This document shows, piece after piece, positions 25,248-33,810 of a DNA stretch of 40,149 bases (the stretch's first letter is position 1; each line of letters begins with the position of its first letter). The position numbers were made by a program, and so were the translations under genes. Below the pieces are notes generated by a model that was not told the origin of the DNA, did not search any database, and worked only from the letters and a program-made list of their open reading frames with translations. Source of the DNA: Pseudomonas parafulva NBRC 16636 = DSM 17004 (GTDB lineage Bacteria; Pseudomonadota; Gammaproteobacteria; Pseudomonadales; Pseudomonadaceae); contig NZ_BBIU01000045.1 in assembly GCF_000730645.1 (NCBI RefSeq), forward strand, positions 1 to 40,149, written 5' to 3'.

Positions 25248-25265
25248 AGATTTCATGAAAAATCT
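25248..25265. promoter_or_regulatory. Inverted repeat upstream of the FTR1 gene
   Basis: AGATTT and AAATCT flank a CATGAA centre, about 40 bp before the permease start in an AT-rich patch of the 145-bp space between the efflux operon and the FTR1 gene. It could be an operator or part of the promoter. It does not match a Fur box. Confidence 0.3.
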
Positions 25266-25354
25266 TGCTACAAATCAGTCGGCGGTCAACCTCCGCATTA
25301 CCAAGAGCCAGCGTCTGCAGCCAAGCTAAGGGAGCAGCCCTGCCGGCTATTGGC

Positions 25355-26773
25355 CTAAGGCTTGGCGCTCTCCCTCCAGCCGCCACCCAATGCAAGGAAC
25401 ACCCCAATCTGCCCTACCGCCACCTGGCTGTTCGCCGCCGCCAGTTGCGCACGCATATCGGTGTAGGTGCGCGTCGCCTGCAAGTCCGCCAAAAACGATT
25501 CGCGCCCTGCCTGGTAATAGCGGTGGGTCTGGTCTGCCGCTTCTTTCGCCGACCTTTCTGCCTCGGCCAGGGCATCACGGCGGTCAAGCAAGGCACTGTA
25601 CTGGGCAAGCCGGGTCTGGGTTTCGCGAATGGCGTTCAGCACCACACCATCAAAATGGGCCAACGCCGCCTGGGTAGAGGCTTCAGCCATGCGAATACGC
25701 GCCCGGGTGCCATTGGTAGGGATGGACCAGCTGATTTGCGGACCAAAGCCCCAGCGGTTGGTTGCAGGCTCACCCAGGTTGTCAAGGATCCCAATGGTAC
25801 CGACCTGGGCACCGATGCTGATGTCTGGGTACAACGCGCCGGTAGCAACGCCAATAGTGGCTGTAGCAGCAGCCAATTGCCGCTCGGCCTGGCGCACGTC
25901 AGGGCGGCGCTTGAGCAGCGCCGCGCCATCGCCGACCGGTACCAACTGATGAAGCTGTGGCAGTTCGGCACACTCGGCAGTGCCGGCCGGCAACTGATCC
26001 ACCGGCTTGGCCAGCAGCGCCGCCAGGGTATACAGGCCCGTTTCACGCTCGGCCTTGAAGCGCGGCAACTCGGCGCGCAACGATTTGAACTGGGTTTGCG
26101 AGCGGGTGACCTGGGTTTCATCGCCACGGCCCGCATCACGCAGGCGCTGGCTGAGTTGCACACTCTGCTGCTGCAGGTCGAGTGACTCGCGGGCAATGTG
26201 GTATTCCTCGTTGGCCGAGCACACCTGGGTATAGGCCTTGACCACATCCGCCACCAAGGTAATGCGCGCCGTGTCGGCAGCCGCCTGCACCGCATCGGCA
26301 TTGGCCTTGGCAGCCTCGGTACCGCGCTTGAAGGTGCCCCACAGGTCGAACTGGTACGAGGCGCTGATGATCGCCTCGCCGATGTTGGCCACCGGCACTT
26401 TTTCGGTCAGCAGGAAGGCTTCACCCGACTCTTGCAGGCGTTGCGCACCGGCCTTGACGCCGCCGCTGAAGCCGCCCTGGGATTCGGCAACGTCCACCTG
26501 AGCACGAGCCTTGGCGATGTTGGCCGCTGCAACCCGCAGCTCGGTATTGGCGCTGAGCGCCTGGCGCACCAGCGCATTGAGGCGTGGGTCCTGATACAGC
26601 TGCCACCAGCCCTCGGGCACCGGTGCCGACACCACGCTGCCACTGTCCTGGCGCAACGGGCCGTTGAGGTCGCTGCGCTGCACGGCGGCGTCCTTGGGCA
26701 CTTCATAGTCGGGGCCGACCATCATGCAGGCGCCCAGCGACAGGCAGAGACCCGCCAGCATCAGCTGTTTCAT
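25355..26773 (-). CDS. Outer-membrane efflux lipoprotein (OprM/NodT family)
   Basis: This 472 aa outer-membrane channel is of the TolC-like NodT type. The signal peptide ends in a lipobox LGAC (Cys16), so the protein should be lipid-anchored. Two outer-membrane-efflux repeats are visible: about 60-250, and about 270-460 with RRPDVRQAERQLAAATATIGVA and YPDISIGAQVGTIG. These form the beta barrel and periplasmic helical tunnel as a trimer. It starts 2 bp after the stop of the adaptor gene and is the last member of the marR-fusC operon, so it completes a tripartite pump across both membranes. Confidence 0.92.
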   Translation of the reverse strand: MKQLMLAGLCLSLGACMMVGPDYEVPKDAAVQRSDLNGPLRQDSGSVVSAPVPEGWWQLYQDPRLNALVRQALSANTELRVAAANIAKARAQVDVAESQGGFSGGVKAGAQRLQESGEAFLLTEKVPVANIGEAIISASYQFDLWGTFKRGTEAAKANADAVQAAADTARITLVADVVKAYTQVCSANEEYHIARESLDLQQQSVQLSQRLRDAGRGDETQVTRSQTQFKSLRAELPRFKAERETGLYTLAALLAKPVDQLPAGTAECAELPQLHQLVPVGDGAALLKRRPDVRQAERQLAAATATIGVATGALYPDISIGAQVGTIGILDNLGEPATNRWGFGPQISWSIPTNGTRARIRMAEASTQAALAHFDGVVLNAIRETQTRLAQYSALLDRRDALAEAERSAKEAADQTHRYYQAGRESFLADLQATRTYTDMRAQLAAANSQVAVGQIGVFLALGGGWRESAKP

Positions 26774-26775
26774 CG

Positions 26776-27645
26776 CTACTGGCCCTCCACGATCGAAACC
26801 GTGGCGGTACGCCCGGCGACCATTCGGAAATCCGGTGGCACTTCGTCGAAGGCGATGCGCACCGGAATACGCTGTGCCAGGCGCACCCAGCTGAAGGCAG
26901 GGTTGACGTTGGGCAGCAGGTTCGCGCCGCTGCTGCGGTCACGGTCCTCGATGCCGGCTGCGAAGCTTTCTACATGCCCGCGCAGCCGGGTGTTGTCACC
27001 CATCACGCGGATATCCACCGCGTCACCAATGTGGATGCCGCCCAGCTTGGTTTCTTCGAAGTAGCCATCGACGTGGTACGACGCGCTGTCGACCACCGAC
27101 AACACCGGCCGCCCTGCGGTGACGAACTCATGGTTGCGCGGCGCGCGGTCGTTGAGATAGCCGTCCACCGGGCTGCGCACCACCGAGCGGTCGAGGTTCA
27201 GTTGCGCGGTATCCACCGCCACCTGGGCCTCACTGACCGCAGACCGGGCACGGGCTTCGCGCGACTGGCTTTCTTCCAGTTGCTCGGCAGCCACCAGGTT
27301 GCCCAGCTTGCGATTGCGTCGGGTTTCCCGCGACGCCTGGGCCAGGGTTTCCTGGCGCTCACCAAGGGTGGCCTTGGCCTGGCGCAGGGCCAAGGTGAAA
27401 CGGTCCTGGTCGATGGTGAACAGCACATCGCCGCGTTTGACGGTTTGGTTGTCGCGCACCTCCACCTTCTGGATAAGCCCGGACACGTCCGGGGCAATCT
27501 GGATCACGTCGGCACGGATGTGGCCGTCGCGGGTCCAGGGGGCGAACAGGTAATACACCACCATCTGCCACACAAGTACGGCGGCAAAGGTCACGACCAG
27601 CAGGGTAAGGACCACACGGCCCAGCGTCAGCAAAGGTTTTTTCAT
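26776..27645 (-). CDS. HlyD-family periplasmic adaptor (AaeA/EmrA-like)
   Basis: This 289 aa membrane-fusion protein has one N-terminal membrane helix (VVLTLLVVTFAAVLVWQMVVYYLFAPW). The lipoyl half-motifs are TRDGHIRADVIQIAPDVSGLIQKVEVRDNQTVKRGDVLF and VRSPVDGYLNDRAPRNHEFV-like, around a helical hairpin (about residues 90-160). It should bridge the FUSC pump and the outer-membrane channel. The frame has an ATG at 27666, but the ATG at 27645 overlaps the DUF1656 stop by 4 bp (ATGA), which supports the shorter start. The combination with FUSC and DUF1656 is typical of aromatic-acid efflux systems such as AaeAB. Confidence 0.9.
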   Translation of the reverse strand: MKKPLLTLGRVVLTLLVVTFAAVLVWQMVVYYLFAPWTRDGHIRADVIQIAPDVSGLIQKVEVRDNQTVKRGDVLFTIDQDRFTLALRQAKATLGERQETLAQASRETRRNRKLGNLVAAEQLEESQSREARARSAVSEAQVAVDTAQLNLDRSVVRSPVDGYLNDRAPRNHEFVTAGRPVLSVVDSASYHVDGYFEETKLGGIHIGDAVDIRVMGDNTRLRGHVESFAAGIEDRDRSSGANLLPNVNPAFSWVRLAQRIPVRIAFDEVPPDFRMVAGRTATVSIVEGQ

Positions 27646-27854
27646 GGCAGCATCAGGCTTCGACAAAAATGGTCCACCGCACCGAGCAGTACGGCGTAAA
27701 GGGCAACGTTGAACAGTGCGCGGTGCCAGACCAGGCGGTAGAAGTGCACGCGCACCAGCACCGCATGCACCCCCAGAAACAGCAGGTAGGTCGCAAACAT
27801 CATCACCAGCAGCGTGGGCAGGAATACCCCGCTGATATCCAGTTCACCAATCAC
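27642..27854 (-). CDS. DUF1656 small membrane protein
   Basis: This 70 aa protein has two membrane helices (GVFLPTLLVMMFATYLLFLGV and ALFNVALYAVLLGAVDHF) joined by an Arg/His-rich loop, the DUF1656 layout (YdhI/AaeX-like). It is always found beside HlyD adaptors and FUSC pumps, so an accessory role in the pump is inferred. The start is a GTG overlapping the FUSC stop by 4 bp, and its own stop overlaps the adaptor start by 4 bp. Confidence 0.87.
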   Translation of the reverse strand: MIGELDISGVFLPTLLVMMFATYLLFLGVHAVLVRVHFYRLVWHRALFNVALYAVLLGAVDHFCRSLMLP

Positions 27855-29938
27855 AGTGGCGCTCCATCCAGCCCGGGAGGCAGTTGCGGTTGTTCGGCAG
27901 GCTCCAGCATTACCTCCACCCCGGGCAGCAGCGCCAGGCGCAAGCCGGCCAGGGCATGCAGCAGGTGGGTGCGGGCCGCGCCGCGTTCATGCGGGTTATC
28001 CAGGTTCAGTGCCAGGCGCGCACGCTCCATGCTGCGCAGCAGCGCTGTTGACGCATGCAGGCGCTCGCCGACACGCAGGCAGGCGGCGTAATGCGCACCC
28101 ACTTCCTCGATGACCGTGGCCAGGCGCTGGCGGCCTTGCTGCCCCGCGCGCGGCATGTAGGCCAGCAGGTCCAACAGGTTGAGCCCCACGCGCAGGTCGC
28201 GCAGTGCTACACCGCTGTCCTGGCCGGTTTGCGACAACCGCGGCAGGTGCTGCATCAGGCGGTCGAGCATCTGTACCCCCACCTTGCGGTGCTCCGCGAG
28301 GGTGGCCGGCTCGGTCATCTCGACGATGTCGCGCCAGGTGAAGCGGGTCATGCGTTTGGCCGCCAGTTCCACCCCGAACGGGCGCATTACCAAGGTCCAG
28401 ACGAAGGCGAACAACAGCCCCACCGGCCCGGCCAGGTTGGAATTGAGGAAGGTGAAGAAGTCCGCGTCGTACGCCCCCTGAATGCTGATGAAGGTGGAGG
28501 TGTTGACGATGGTCAGCAGGGTGCCCAGGTAGAAGCGCGGTTGCACGGTCAGTGTGCCAATGCAGATGAAGGGCACGGCGAAGGCCAGCACCAGCATCGG
28601 GAAGTCGTGCAGGTTGGGCAGCACCAGGAACAGGTACAGGCTGGAGAAGATCACCGACATCAGGGTCCAGAAGAAGAACCGGTAGATCTGTGGCGCCGGG
28701 TCATCCATGGCGGCGAAGAAACTGCATGACACCGCCGCCAGGATCACCGCACTGGCGCCGTCATTCCAGCCCAGGCCGATCCACAGCCCGCATGCCACGA
28801 TGATCGCCAGCACGGTGGACGCTACCGAGTACAGCATCAGGCCGCGGTCAAAGAACGGCTTCAGACGGGCCAGGCGCCAGTGCCGGTACACGGCACGCCA
28901 CGGTGTGGCATCGTCGCTGCGCAGCGCATGCTGCAGGGTGCAGCAGTCCTGCCACAGGTCGACCCACTCGGTGAGCCGGTACAGCGCGTTGGACAGCAGC
29001 AACTCTGCACGCTGGTCGAGGGCCTCGGCCCCTGGCTGCAGGCGGTCGATGTCGGCATGCAGGGCAGCCCAGCGCCCGATCGAGGCGCTGTCGGCAGTGC
29101 CCGCGAGCCATTGCCGGGCGGCATCCAGCACAGGTTGCAGTTGTTCGAACTGCTGTGGCGCACGGCCGTGCAACGCCGTCAGCGCGTCATCCAGGGCATC
29201 GAGCACCGGCAGCAGGTGGATCATGCGCCCGCGCAGTTCGCGTACGTTCTTCAAGGTGTGGGGGCCGGCGCCTTCATGGCCGAGCTGGCCGATCATCAAC
29301 TCCAGGGAGTTGAACGTGGTTACCATGGCCCCGCGCATGCCACCCACGTCACTGGTGCCAGACAGCCGCGCCAGGTAGCTGTCGCTGTAGCGGATGGCAT
29401 CGTTGAACCAGTTGCCGGTCGCACCCACAACCACCGGCGCCAGCCGGCGTGGCCAGAAAATGGCCCCGACCACTGCCGCACAGACAATGCCCAGGCAGAT
29501 TTCCTGAGCCCGGGAGGAGGCCACGTCGAAAACCGCCAGCGGGTTGTCGACCACGGCCAGCGCGATCATCGGCAAGGTGTAACCGGCCAGCATCAGTACA
29601 TAGTTATTGGCGGTACGCAGGTTAAGCGAGAGGAACAGCAAGGTACCGGTCCACAGGGCAATGGCGATGCTGAGCAATAACGGCGATTGCACCAGCGGCG
29701 GTACCAGCAGCACGGCCCCGGCGGCGCCCAGCAAGGTACCCAAGGCGCGGTACAGTGCCTTGGAGCTGGTAGGGCCGAGGAACGGGCTGGAGACGATGTA
29801 CACCGTAGCCATGGCCCAGTAAGGGCGTGGCAGCTGCATCAGCAGCGCGATGTACAACGCGATCATGGAGGCGGCAAAGGTGCGCACACCATAAAACCAG
29901 TCACGGGCCGGCGGTACCGAACTGAAGAAACCGTTCAT
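27851..29938 (-). CDS. FUSC family efflux pump (AaeB-like)
   Basis: This 695 aa inner-membrane protein has two clusters of about five or six helices (about 20-170 and 370-500), each followed by a soluble domain, the FUSC architecture. The N-terminal RTFAASMIALYIALLMQLPRPYWAMATVYIVSSP is typical of AaeB/PET-type pumps. By family it exports aromatic acids or other toxic weak acids, probably using the proton gradient; the substrate here is unknown. Its ATG overlaps the MarR stop (ATGA) and its end overlaps the DUF1656 start. The regulator and all pump parts are thus translated in one coupled chain. Confidence 0.92.
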   Translation of the reverse strand: MNGFFSSVPPARDWFYGVRTFAASMIALYIALLMQLPRPYWAMATVYIVSSPFLGPTSSKALYRALGTLLGAAGAVLLVPPLVQSPLLLSIAIALWTGTLLFLSLNLRTANNYVLMLAGYTLPMIALAVVDNPLAVFDVASSRAQEICLGIVCAAVVGAIFWPRRLAPVVVGATGNWFNDAIRYSDSYLARLSGTSDVGGMRGAMVTTFNSLELMIGQLGHEGAGPHTLKNVRELRGRMIHLLPVLDALDDALTALHGRAPQQFEQLQPVLDAARQWLAGTADSASIGRWAALHADIDRLQPGAEALDQRAELLLSNALYRLTEWVDLWQDCCTLQHALRSDDATPWRAVYRHWRLARLKPFFDRGLMLYSVASTVLAIIVACGLWIGLGWNDGASAVILAAVSCSFFAAMDDPAPQIYRFFFWTLMSVIFSSLYLFLVLPNLHDFPMLVLAFAVPFICIGTLTVQPRFYLGTLLTIVNTSTFISIQGAYDADFFTFLNSNLAGPVGLLFAFVWTLVMRPFGVELAAKRMTRFTWRDIVEMTEPATLAEHRKVGVQMLDRLMQHLPRLSQTGQDSGVALRDLRVGLNLLDLLAYMPRAGQQGRQRLATVIEEVGAHYAACLRVGERLHASTALLRSMERARLALNLDNPHERGAARTHLLHALAGLRLALLPGVEVMLEPAEQPQLPPGLDGAPL

Positions 29939-30408
29939 GCCAGGCCACCCGTGCTGCCCAGGCCGGCTGCTTCGAAGGCACGCAGCACGCGCAACGCACC
30001 GTCGAGGTCCGCCTGGTCGACACCGCCCAGCACATCGCCACGCAACCTGACCAGTTCGGCTTCGATGGCTTCGGCCAGGGTGCGGCCTGCGTCGGTCAGG
30101 CTCAGGGCCTTGGCTCGCCGGTCCAGCGGGTCCTCACTGCGCACTACCAGGCCGGCTTTGCACAGCTGGTCGAGCAGGCGTACCAGCGAAGGGCTTTCCA
30201 GGCCGGCAGCCTGGGCCACGGCAACCTGGTGCACACCATCGCCCAGGCGCACGATCATCAGCAGCGGCGCCGCGCAGGCCTCGGAGATACCGTAGCCGGT
30301 CAAGGCGTTGTGGCAGATGCGCCGCCAGTGACGAGCGGCAACCACCAGGCCGCTGCTGACCTGCAGGCGCAGAAGATCAAGGGACATAGGTAGACCAGCT
30401 ATATTCAT
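29935..30408 (-). CDS. MarR-family transcriptional regulator of the efflux operon
   Basis: This 157 aa winged-helix regulator is likely a dimeric repressor released by an aromatic ligand. The recognition helix and wing are VAQAAGLESPSLVRLLDQLCKAGLVVRSEDPLDRRAKALSLTDAG-like, residues about 55-105, with the DRRAKALSLT wing pattern of MarR. The last codon overlaps the FUSC start. ATGs at 30408 and 30387 are both possible. Neither has a good ribosome site. A palindrome at 30407-30422 touches the first one, which suggests either autorepression at the start codon or that the second ATG is the true start. Confidence 0.9.
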   Translation of the reverse strand: MNIAGLPMSLDLLRLQVSSGLVVAARHWRRICHNALTGYGISEACAAPLLMIVRLGDGVHQVAVAQAAGLESPSLVRLLDQLCKAGLVVRSEDPLDRRAKALSLTDAGRTLAEAIEAELVRLRGDVLGGVDQADLDGALRVLRAFEAAGLGSTGGLA

Positions 30409-30422
30409 AGTTTGCTAACTAT
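30407..30422. promoter_or_regulatory. MarR-type operator upstream of the efflux operon
   Basis: Perfect 6-bp arms ATAGTT and AACTAT flank a TGCT centre, the size and AT-rich type of known MarR operators. It overlaps the first possible start codon of marR, in an otherwise gene-free 83-bp space (30409-30491). The natural reading is autorepression by the MarR protein encoded next to it. Confidence 0.6.
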
Positions 30423-30491
30423 CAATATACGCCTGGCACTCCCCCTCTCGTCAACCGCTGCCGACGGAGGGCATACCGCAAAGGGTGTACA

Positions 30492-31286
30492 TCACGGGTG
30501 AATCTGGTCTTCCAGTTTCATCGTCAGCGCCAGGGTGCTGCCCATCTGCACGGCGCGGTCCCGCCACTGTTCGTAGCGCACCTTGTCGCGGCTGCTGAAG
30601 TGCACAGCCAGTTCCTCGGCCGCCTGTACCACCCCCGCTGCGGCAGCCAGTTCAAGCCAGTACAAGGCAGGCTTGAGCTCAGCCTGCACGTACAGCCCGT
30701 GCATCAGGCGGTAACCGACTTCGAAGCGGCAGCGCGCCTCGCCCTGCTCGGCGCCGCGCAGGAACCACTGGTAAGCCTGCGCAGGGTCTACCTGCCATTC
30801 AAGCCCGCCGTCACACACTTCTTCTTCCAGCAGGTCGCCCAACGCGGCAGCGGCATGCAACATGCCCCGCTCGAAGGCCTGCCGGTAGCACTCTGCTGCC
30901 TGCACGTAGGAAGGCTCGACGCCTTTGCCAAAGTAGTGTTGCTGCCCAAGGTTGAACCATGCCGCCGCACTCCCCTGCAACGCTGCCATGCGCAACAGGT
31001 GCCCCGCCAGCACGGTATCTGCACGCCAGTACTTGCCATTCAGCCAGATCCAGCCCAGGTCATTGAGGGCTGCCACATTGCCCTGCAACGCTTGTAGCCG
31101 CAGGTCGCGATACACCGCCTGCAGGTCGCTGGCCTCGTCCAGGCGGCTGACCAGCAGGGAGCGTTGGCTGGGCAGCCCGACCCCGGCAAACAACCGCTGT
31201 CGCTTCCCCACGGCGGCTGGCGGGGTGATGACCCGCTCGGGAAGAAGGCGGGCAAGCAGCGAATGGATATTGCTGGCAGCAGACAT
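30492..31286 (-). CDS. Sel1-repeat protein
   Basis: This 264 aa protein is made of TPR/Sel1-like helical repeats. Clear repeats are NVAALNDLGWIWLNGKYWRAD, AAWFNLGQQHYFGKGVEPSYVQAAECYRQAF, MLHAAAALGDLLEEE and CRFEVGYRLMHGLYV. Such repeats bind other proteins. No signal peptide or membrane helix is visible, so it is probably cytoplasmic. Four in-frame ATGs exist within 24 bp (31286-31310); GAGGA 6-7 nt before 31286 selects the last. It is a single gene, divergent from the HTH gene at 31494 and 83 bp from the efflux operon. Partner and role are unknown. Confidence 0.82.
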   Translation of the reverse strand: MSAASNIHSLLARLLPERVITPPAAVGKRQRLFAGVGLPSQRSLLVSRLDEASDLQAVYRDLRLQALQGNVAALNDLGWIWLNGKYWRADTVLAGHLLRMAALQGSAAAWFNLGQQHYFGKGVEPSYVQAAECYRQAFERGMLHAAAALGDLLEEEVCDGGLEWQVDPAQAYQWFLRGAEQGEARCRFEVGYRLMHGLYVQAELKPALYWLELAAAAGVVQAAEELAVHFSSRDKVRYEQWRDRAVQMGSTLALTMKLEDQIHP

Positions 31287-31493
31287 GTTCATCCTCATTG
31301 AACGACGCACAACCCCAACCTTCGGCTGTGATGAGGCGTGATTCTGCGGGATGGCACGTCAAAACCTGTCGCGAACGATACGGTACCAGGCAACCAAACG
31401 TCACTTACTTGATCTGAGCGGTCTGTGGCCAATTGCCATGCCCCTCGCGTGCCGCCATCCTATTGCGGCAAGCCTAGACAAGGACGTTATCTT

Positions 31494-32060
31494 TTGCCGT
31501 TCGCCACCACTCGCGCCACCCTAAGCCGTCAGTGGGCACTGCTGCGCCAGTTGCCCAGCCGCTCCCCCGGCATCACCAGCTCCGAACTGGTCTGGCGCCT
31601 GCGAGACCTGGGCTTCAGCGTTAGCAAACGCACCGTAGAGCGTGACCTCAACGAGCTGTCACTGATCTTTCCACTGGAGCGCAATGACAAGAGTATCCCG
31701 TTCGGCTGGCACTGGTCGGCCAGTGCCGTGGGTGAATTGCGCGGCAGTTCGGACCTGCTCGCCCATTTACGCGGTGATGCCGTGCTGCCTGTGCAGGGGG
31801 ACGGCATCGAACTGGTTGCCCGCATCAGTGACACGCTTGCCCGGCAACTGCGCGAAGCGCCATTGAGCAGCGACATGCAGCTGACGGCGCACAAGCAGGG
31901 CCATCAGCTGCGGGCCACGGTCAGCGATGGTTGCCCGTTGCGGTGGTGGCTGTTGAGCCAGGGTGATGCGGTGGTGGTCGAGCAACCGGCGCAGTTGCGC
32001 GACGAGATTGGCAAGATCCTGACCAATGCAGCAGCGCAGTATCAGGACCTGAAACCGTAG
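31494..32060 (+). CDS. HTH/WYL-type transcriptional regulator, short form
   Basis: This protein of about 188 aa has an N-terminal winged-helix domain (ITSSELVWRLRDLGFSVSKRTVERDLNEL, residues about 28-56 from the chosen start). The segment resembles the YafY/DeoR-like HTH of WYL regulators. The C-terminal half (LVARISDTLARQL, DGCPLRWWLLSQGDAVVVEQP) resembles a WYL-associated part, but it is shorter than full WYL proteins of about 300 aa and lacks an obvious WYL triad. The first ATG in frame is 31425, without a ribosome site; a TTG at 31494 has AAGGACG 7 nt before it and gives a normal MPFATTRATL start. It ends 4 bp from the convergent importer permease. Confidence 0.7.
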   Translation: MPFATTRATLSRQWALLRQLPSRSPGITSSELVWRLRDLGFSVSKRTVERDLNELSLIFPLERNDKSIPFGWHWSASAVGELRGSSDLLAHLRGDAVLPVQGDGIELVARISDTLARQLREAPLSSDMQLTAHKQGHQLRATVSDGCPLRWWLLSQGDAVVVEQPAQLRDEIGKILTNAAAQYQDLKP

Positions 32061-32064
32061 CAGG

Positions 32065-32928
32065 TCAGCGCTGCATACCCCAGCGGCGCACCGTCAACCG
32101 CTCGAGGGTATTGAACACCAGGCCCTCCACCAGCAACCCGATCAGAATCACCACTGCAAGCCCGGCAAACACCTTGTCGGTGTACAGCTCGTTGCGGTTC
32201 TGGAAGATGTACCAGCCAAGGCCGCCTTTGCCGCTGCTCGCGCCGAACACCAGCTCTGCTGCAATCAGGGTGCGCCAGGCGAATGCCCAACCGATCTTGA
32301 GCCCGGACAGGATCGACGGCAGGGCTGCCGGCACCAGGATGTGCAGCACCAGCCGCAGCCCTTTCAAGCCATAGTTGCGCCCCGCCATGCGCAAGGTTTC
32401 GGACACGCCGAGAAAACCGGCATAGGTATTGAGCGCCAACGCCCACAGCACGGAGTGCACCAGTACGAAGATAAGGCTGTTGTCGCCCAGCCCGAACCAC
32501 AGCAAGGCCAGTGGCAACAGGGCAATCGCCGGCAACGGGTTGAACATGGAGGTCAAGCTGCCCAGCAGGTCACGCCCCAGCTGGGTCGACACCGCCAGGC
32601 TGGTGAGGCCGAAGGCCAGGATGATCCCAAGCACGTAACCTTTGAGCAGAATGACCAGCGACACGCCAACCTTGGCCGGCAACTCACCGCTGACCAGGCC
32701 GCCCCACAGCGCCGTGGCTGTCTGCAGGAAGGTCGGCAGCAGCAGGTCGTTGTCCTGGTAACGGGCAACGGCCTCCCACAGCAGGGCGAGCACCACCAGG
32801 ATAACCGCCTTGCGCAGCCAGCCGTGTTGCCACAGGCGCTGAGCCAATGGCAGGTTGCGTTCCACAGGCACACTGAGCAACGGCTCCAGCTGCACCTCGT
32901 ATTCCTGGCGTACAGGGGTAGTGGTCAT
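32065..32928 (-). CDS. ABC permease, TauC/SsuC type (second sulfur module)
   Basis: This 287 aa inner-membrane protein has about six helices and one EAA loop (SETLRMAGRNYGLKGLRLVLHILVPAALPSILSGLK). It is a normal single module that should dimerise, in contrast to the fused AtsB. It is expected to import a sulfonate or sulfate ester together with the ATPase and binding protein encoded upstream. It has no Cys and only three internal Met. It starts 14 bp after the ATPase gene and is the last gene of the operon. No terminator is seen in the 4-bp gap to the convergent regulator. Confidence 0.9.
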   Translation of the reverse strand: MTTTPVRQEYEVQLEPLLSVPVERNLPLAQRLWQHGWLRKAVILVVLALLWEAVARYQDNDLLLPTFLQTATALWGGLVSGELPAKVGVSLVILLKGYVLGIILAFGLTSLAVSTQLGRDLLGSLTSMFNPLPAIALLPLALLWFGLGDNSLIFVLVHSVLWALALNTYAGFLGVSETLRMAGRNYGLKGLRLVLHILVPAALPSILSGLKIGWAFAWRTLIAAELVFGASSGKGGLGWYIFQNRNELYTDKVFAGLAVVILIGLLVEGLVFNTLERLTVRRWGMQR

Positions 32929-32942
32929 GGCTGAAGCTCCTG

Positions 32943-33806
32943 TCAGTAGGCGATACGGATGTCGTTGAAGCCAAGGCCTTCGGCTTGTTCGGGGGTATCG
33001 GCTTCATCGAACAGCAAGCGGTGGATGCGCCGGGCACTGGCCTGGAAATCGCGGCCACCCAGGCTGCCCAGGCCGTATTGGTGGCTGTGCACTTCGGCGC
33101 GTACCCGCCCGGGGTGGGGCGACAGCAGCAAGATGCGGTTGCCTACCACCAGGGCTTCCTCGATGGAATGGGTAACGAACAGCAGGGTGAAGCGCACCTC
33201 TTCCCATAGCAGCAGCAATTCTTCCTGCATCTTGCGTCGGGTCAGCGCGTCGAGTGCCGCGAACGGTTCATCCATCAGCAGGATCTTCGGCTGCGTGGCC
33301 AAGGCCCTGGCAATGGCCACGCGCGCCTTCATGCCGCCCGACAGGGTGTGCGGATAGGCATCTGCAAAGGCTGCCAGGCCGACTTTCTCCAGGTAGTGCA
33401 GCGCCCGCTCTTCAGCCTCTGCGCGTTTCAGTTGGCCCGATACCAACAGCGGGAACATCACGTTCTGCTTTACCGTTTTCCAGGGCGGCAACTGGTCAAA
33501 CTCCTGGAACACGACGATACGATCCGGGCCGGGGCCGCTGACCGGCTGCCCCTGCAGCACAATCTGCCCCGCCTGGGGCTGAATGAAGCCGGCCACGGCC
33601 TTGAGCAAGGTGGACTTGCCGCAACCAGAAGGGCCGAGCAGCACGAAGCGGTCCGCCGGGTCGACCTCGAAACTCACCTGGTGCGTGGCGCGCACCACGC
33701 GTTGCCGGGTACGGTATTCGAGGGTGAGGTCATCCACTTTCAGCAGCGGCGGCGTGGCCACACGGTCGAGGTTGCTGACCGTGTGGCCTGGCAATGATGC
33801 AGTCAT
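32943..33806 (-). CDS. ABC transporter ATP-binding protein, TauB/SsuB type
   Basis: This 287 aa ATPase of the NitT/TauT family has Walker A GPSGCGKST (residues 58-66), Q-loop FQEFDQLPPWKTV, signature LSGGMKAR, Walker B ILLMDEP and switch HSIEEA. The frame extends to 33836, but the ATG at 33806 has GGGGAGC before it and lies 4 bp after the binding-protein stop. Cytoplasmic, powering the permease at 32065. The N-terminal extension of about 22 residues before the first strand is slightly long, as in the ats ATPase. Confidence 0.91.
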   Translation of the reverse strand: MTASLPGHTVSNLDRVATPPLLKVDDLTLEYRTRQRVVRATHQVSFEVDPADRFVLLGPSGCGKSTLLKAVAGFIQPQAGQIVLQGQPVSGPGPDRIVVFQEFDQLPPWKTVKQNVMFPLLVSGQLKRAEAEERALHYLEKVGLAAFADAYPHTLSGGMKARVAIARALATQPKILLMDEPFAALDALTRRKMQEELLLLWEEVRFTLLFVTHSIEEALVVGNRILLLSPHPGRVRAEVHSHQYGLGSLGGRDFQASARRIHRLLFDEADTPEQAEGLGFNDIRIAY

Positions 33807-33810
33807 GCGC

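Noticed and set aside
25210..25354. Fur box before the FTR1 gene
   Set aside because: No stretch close to GATAATGATAATCATTATC could be found on either strand.
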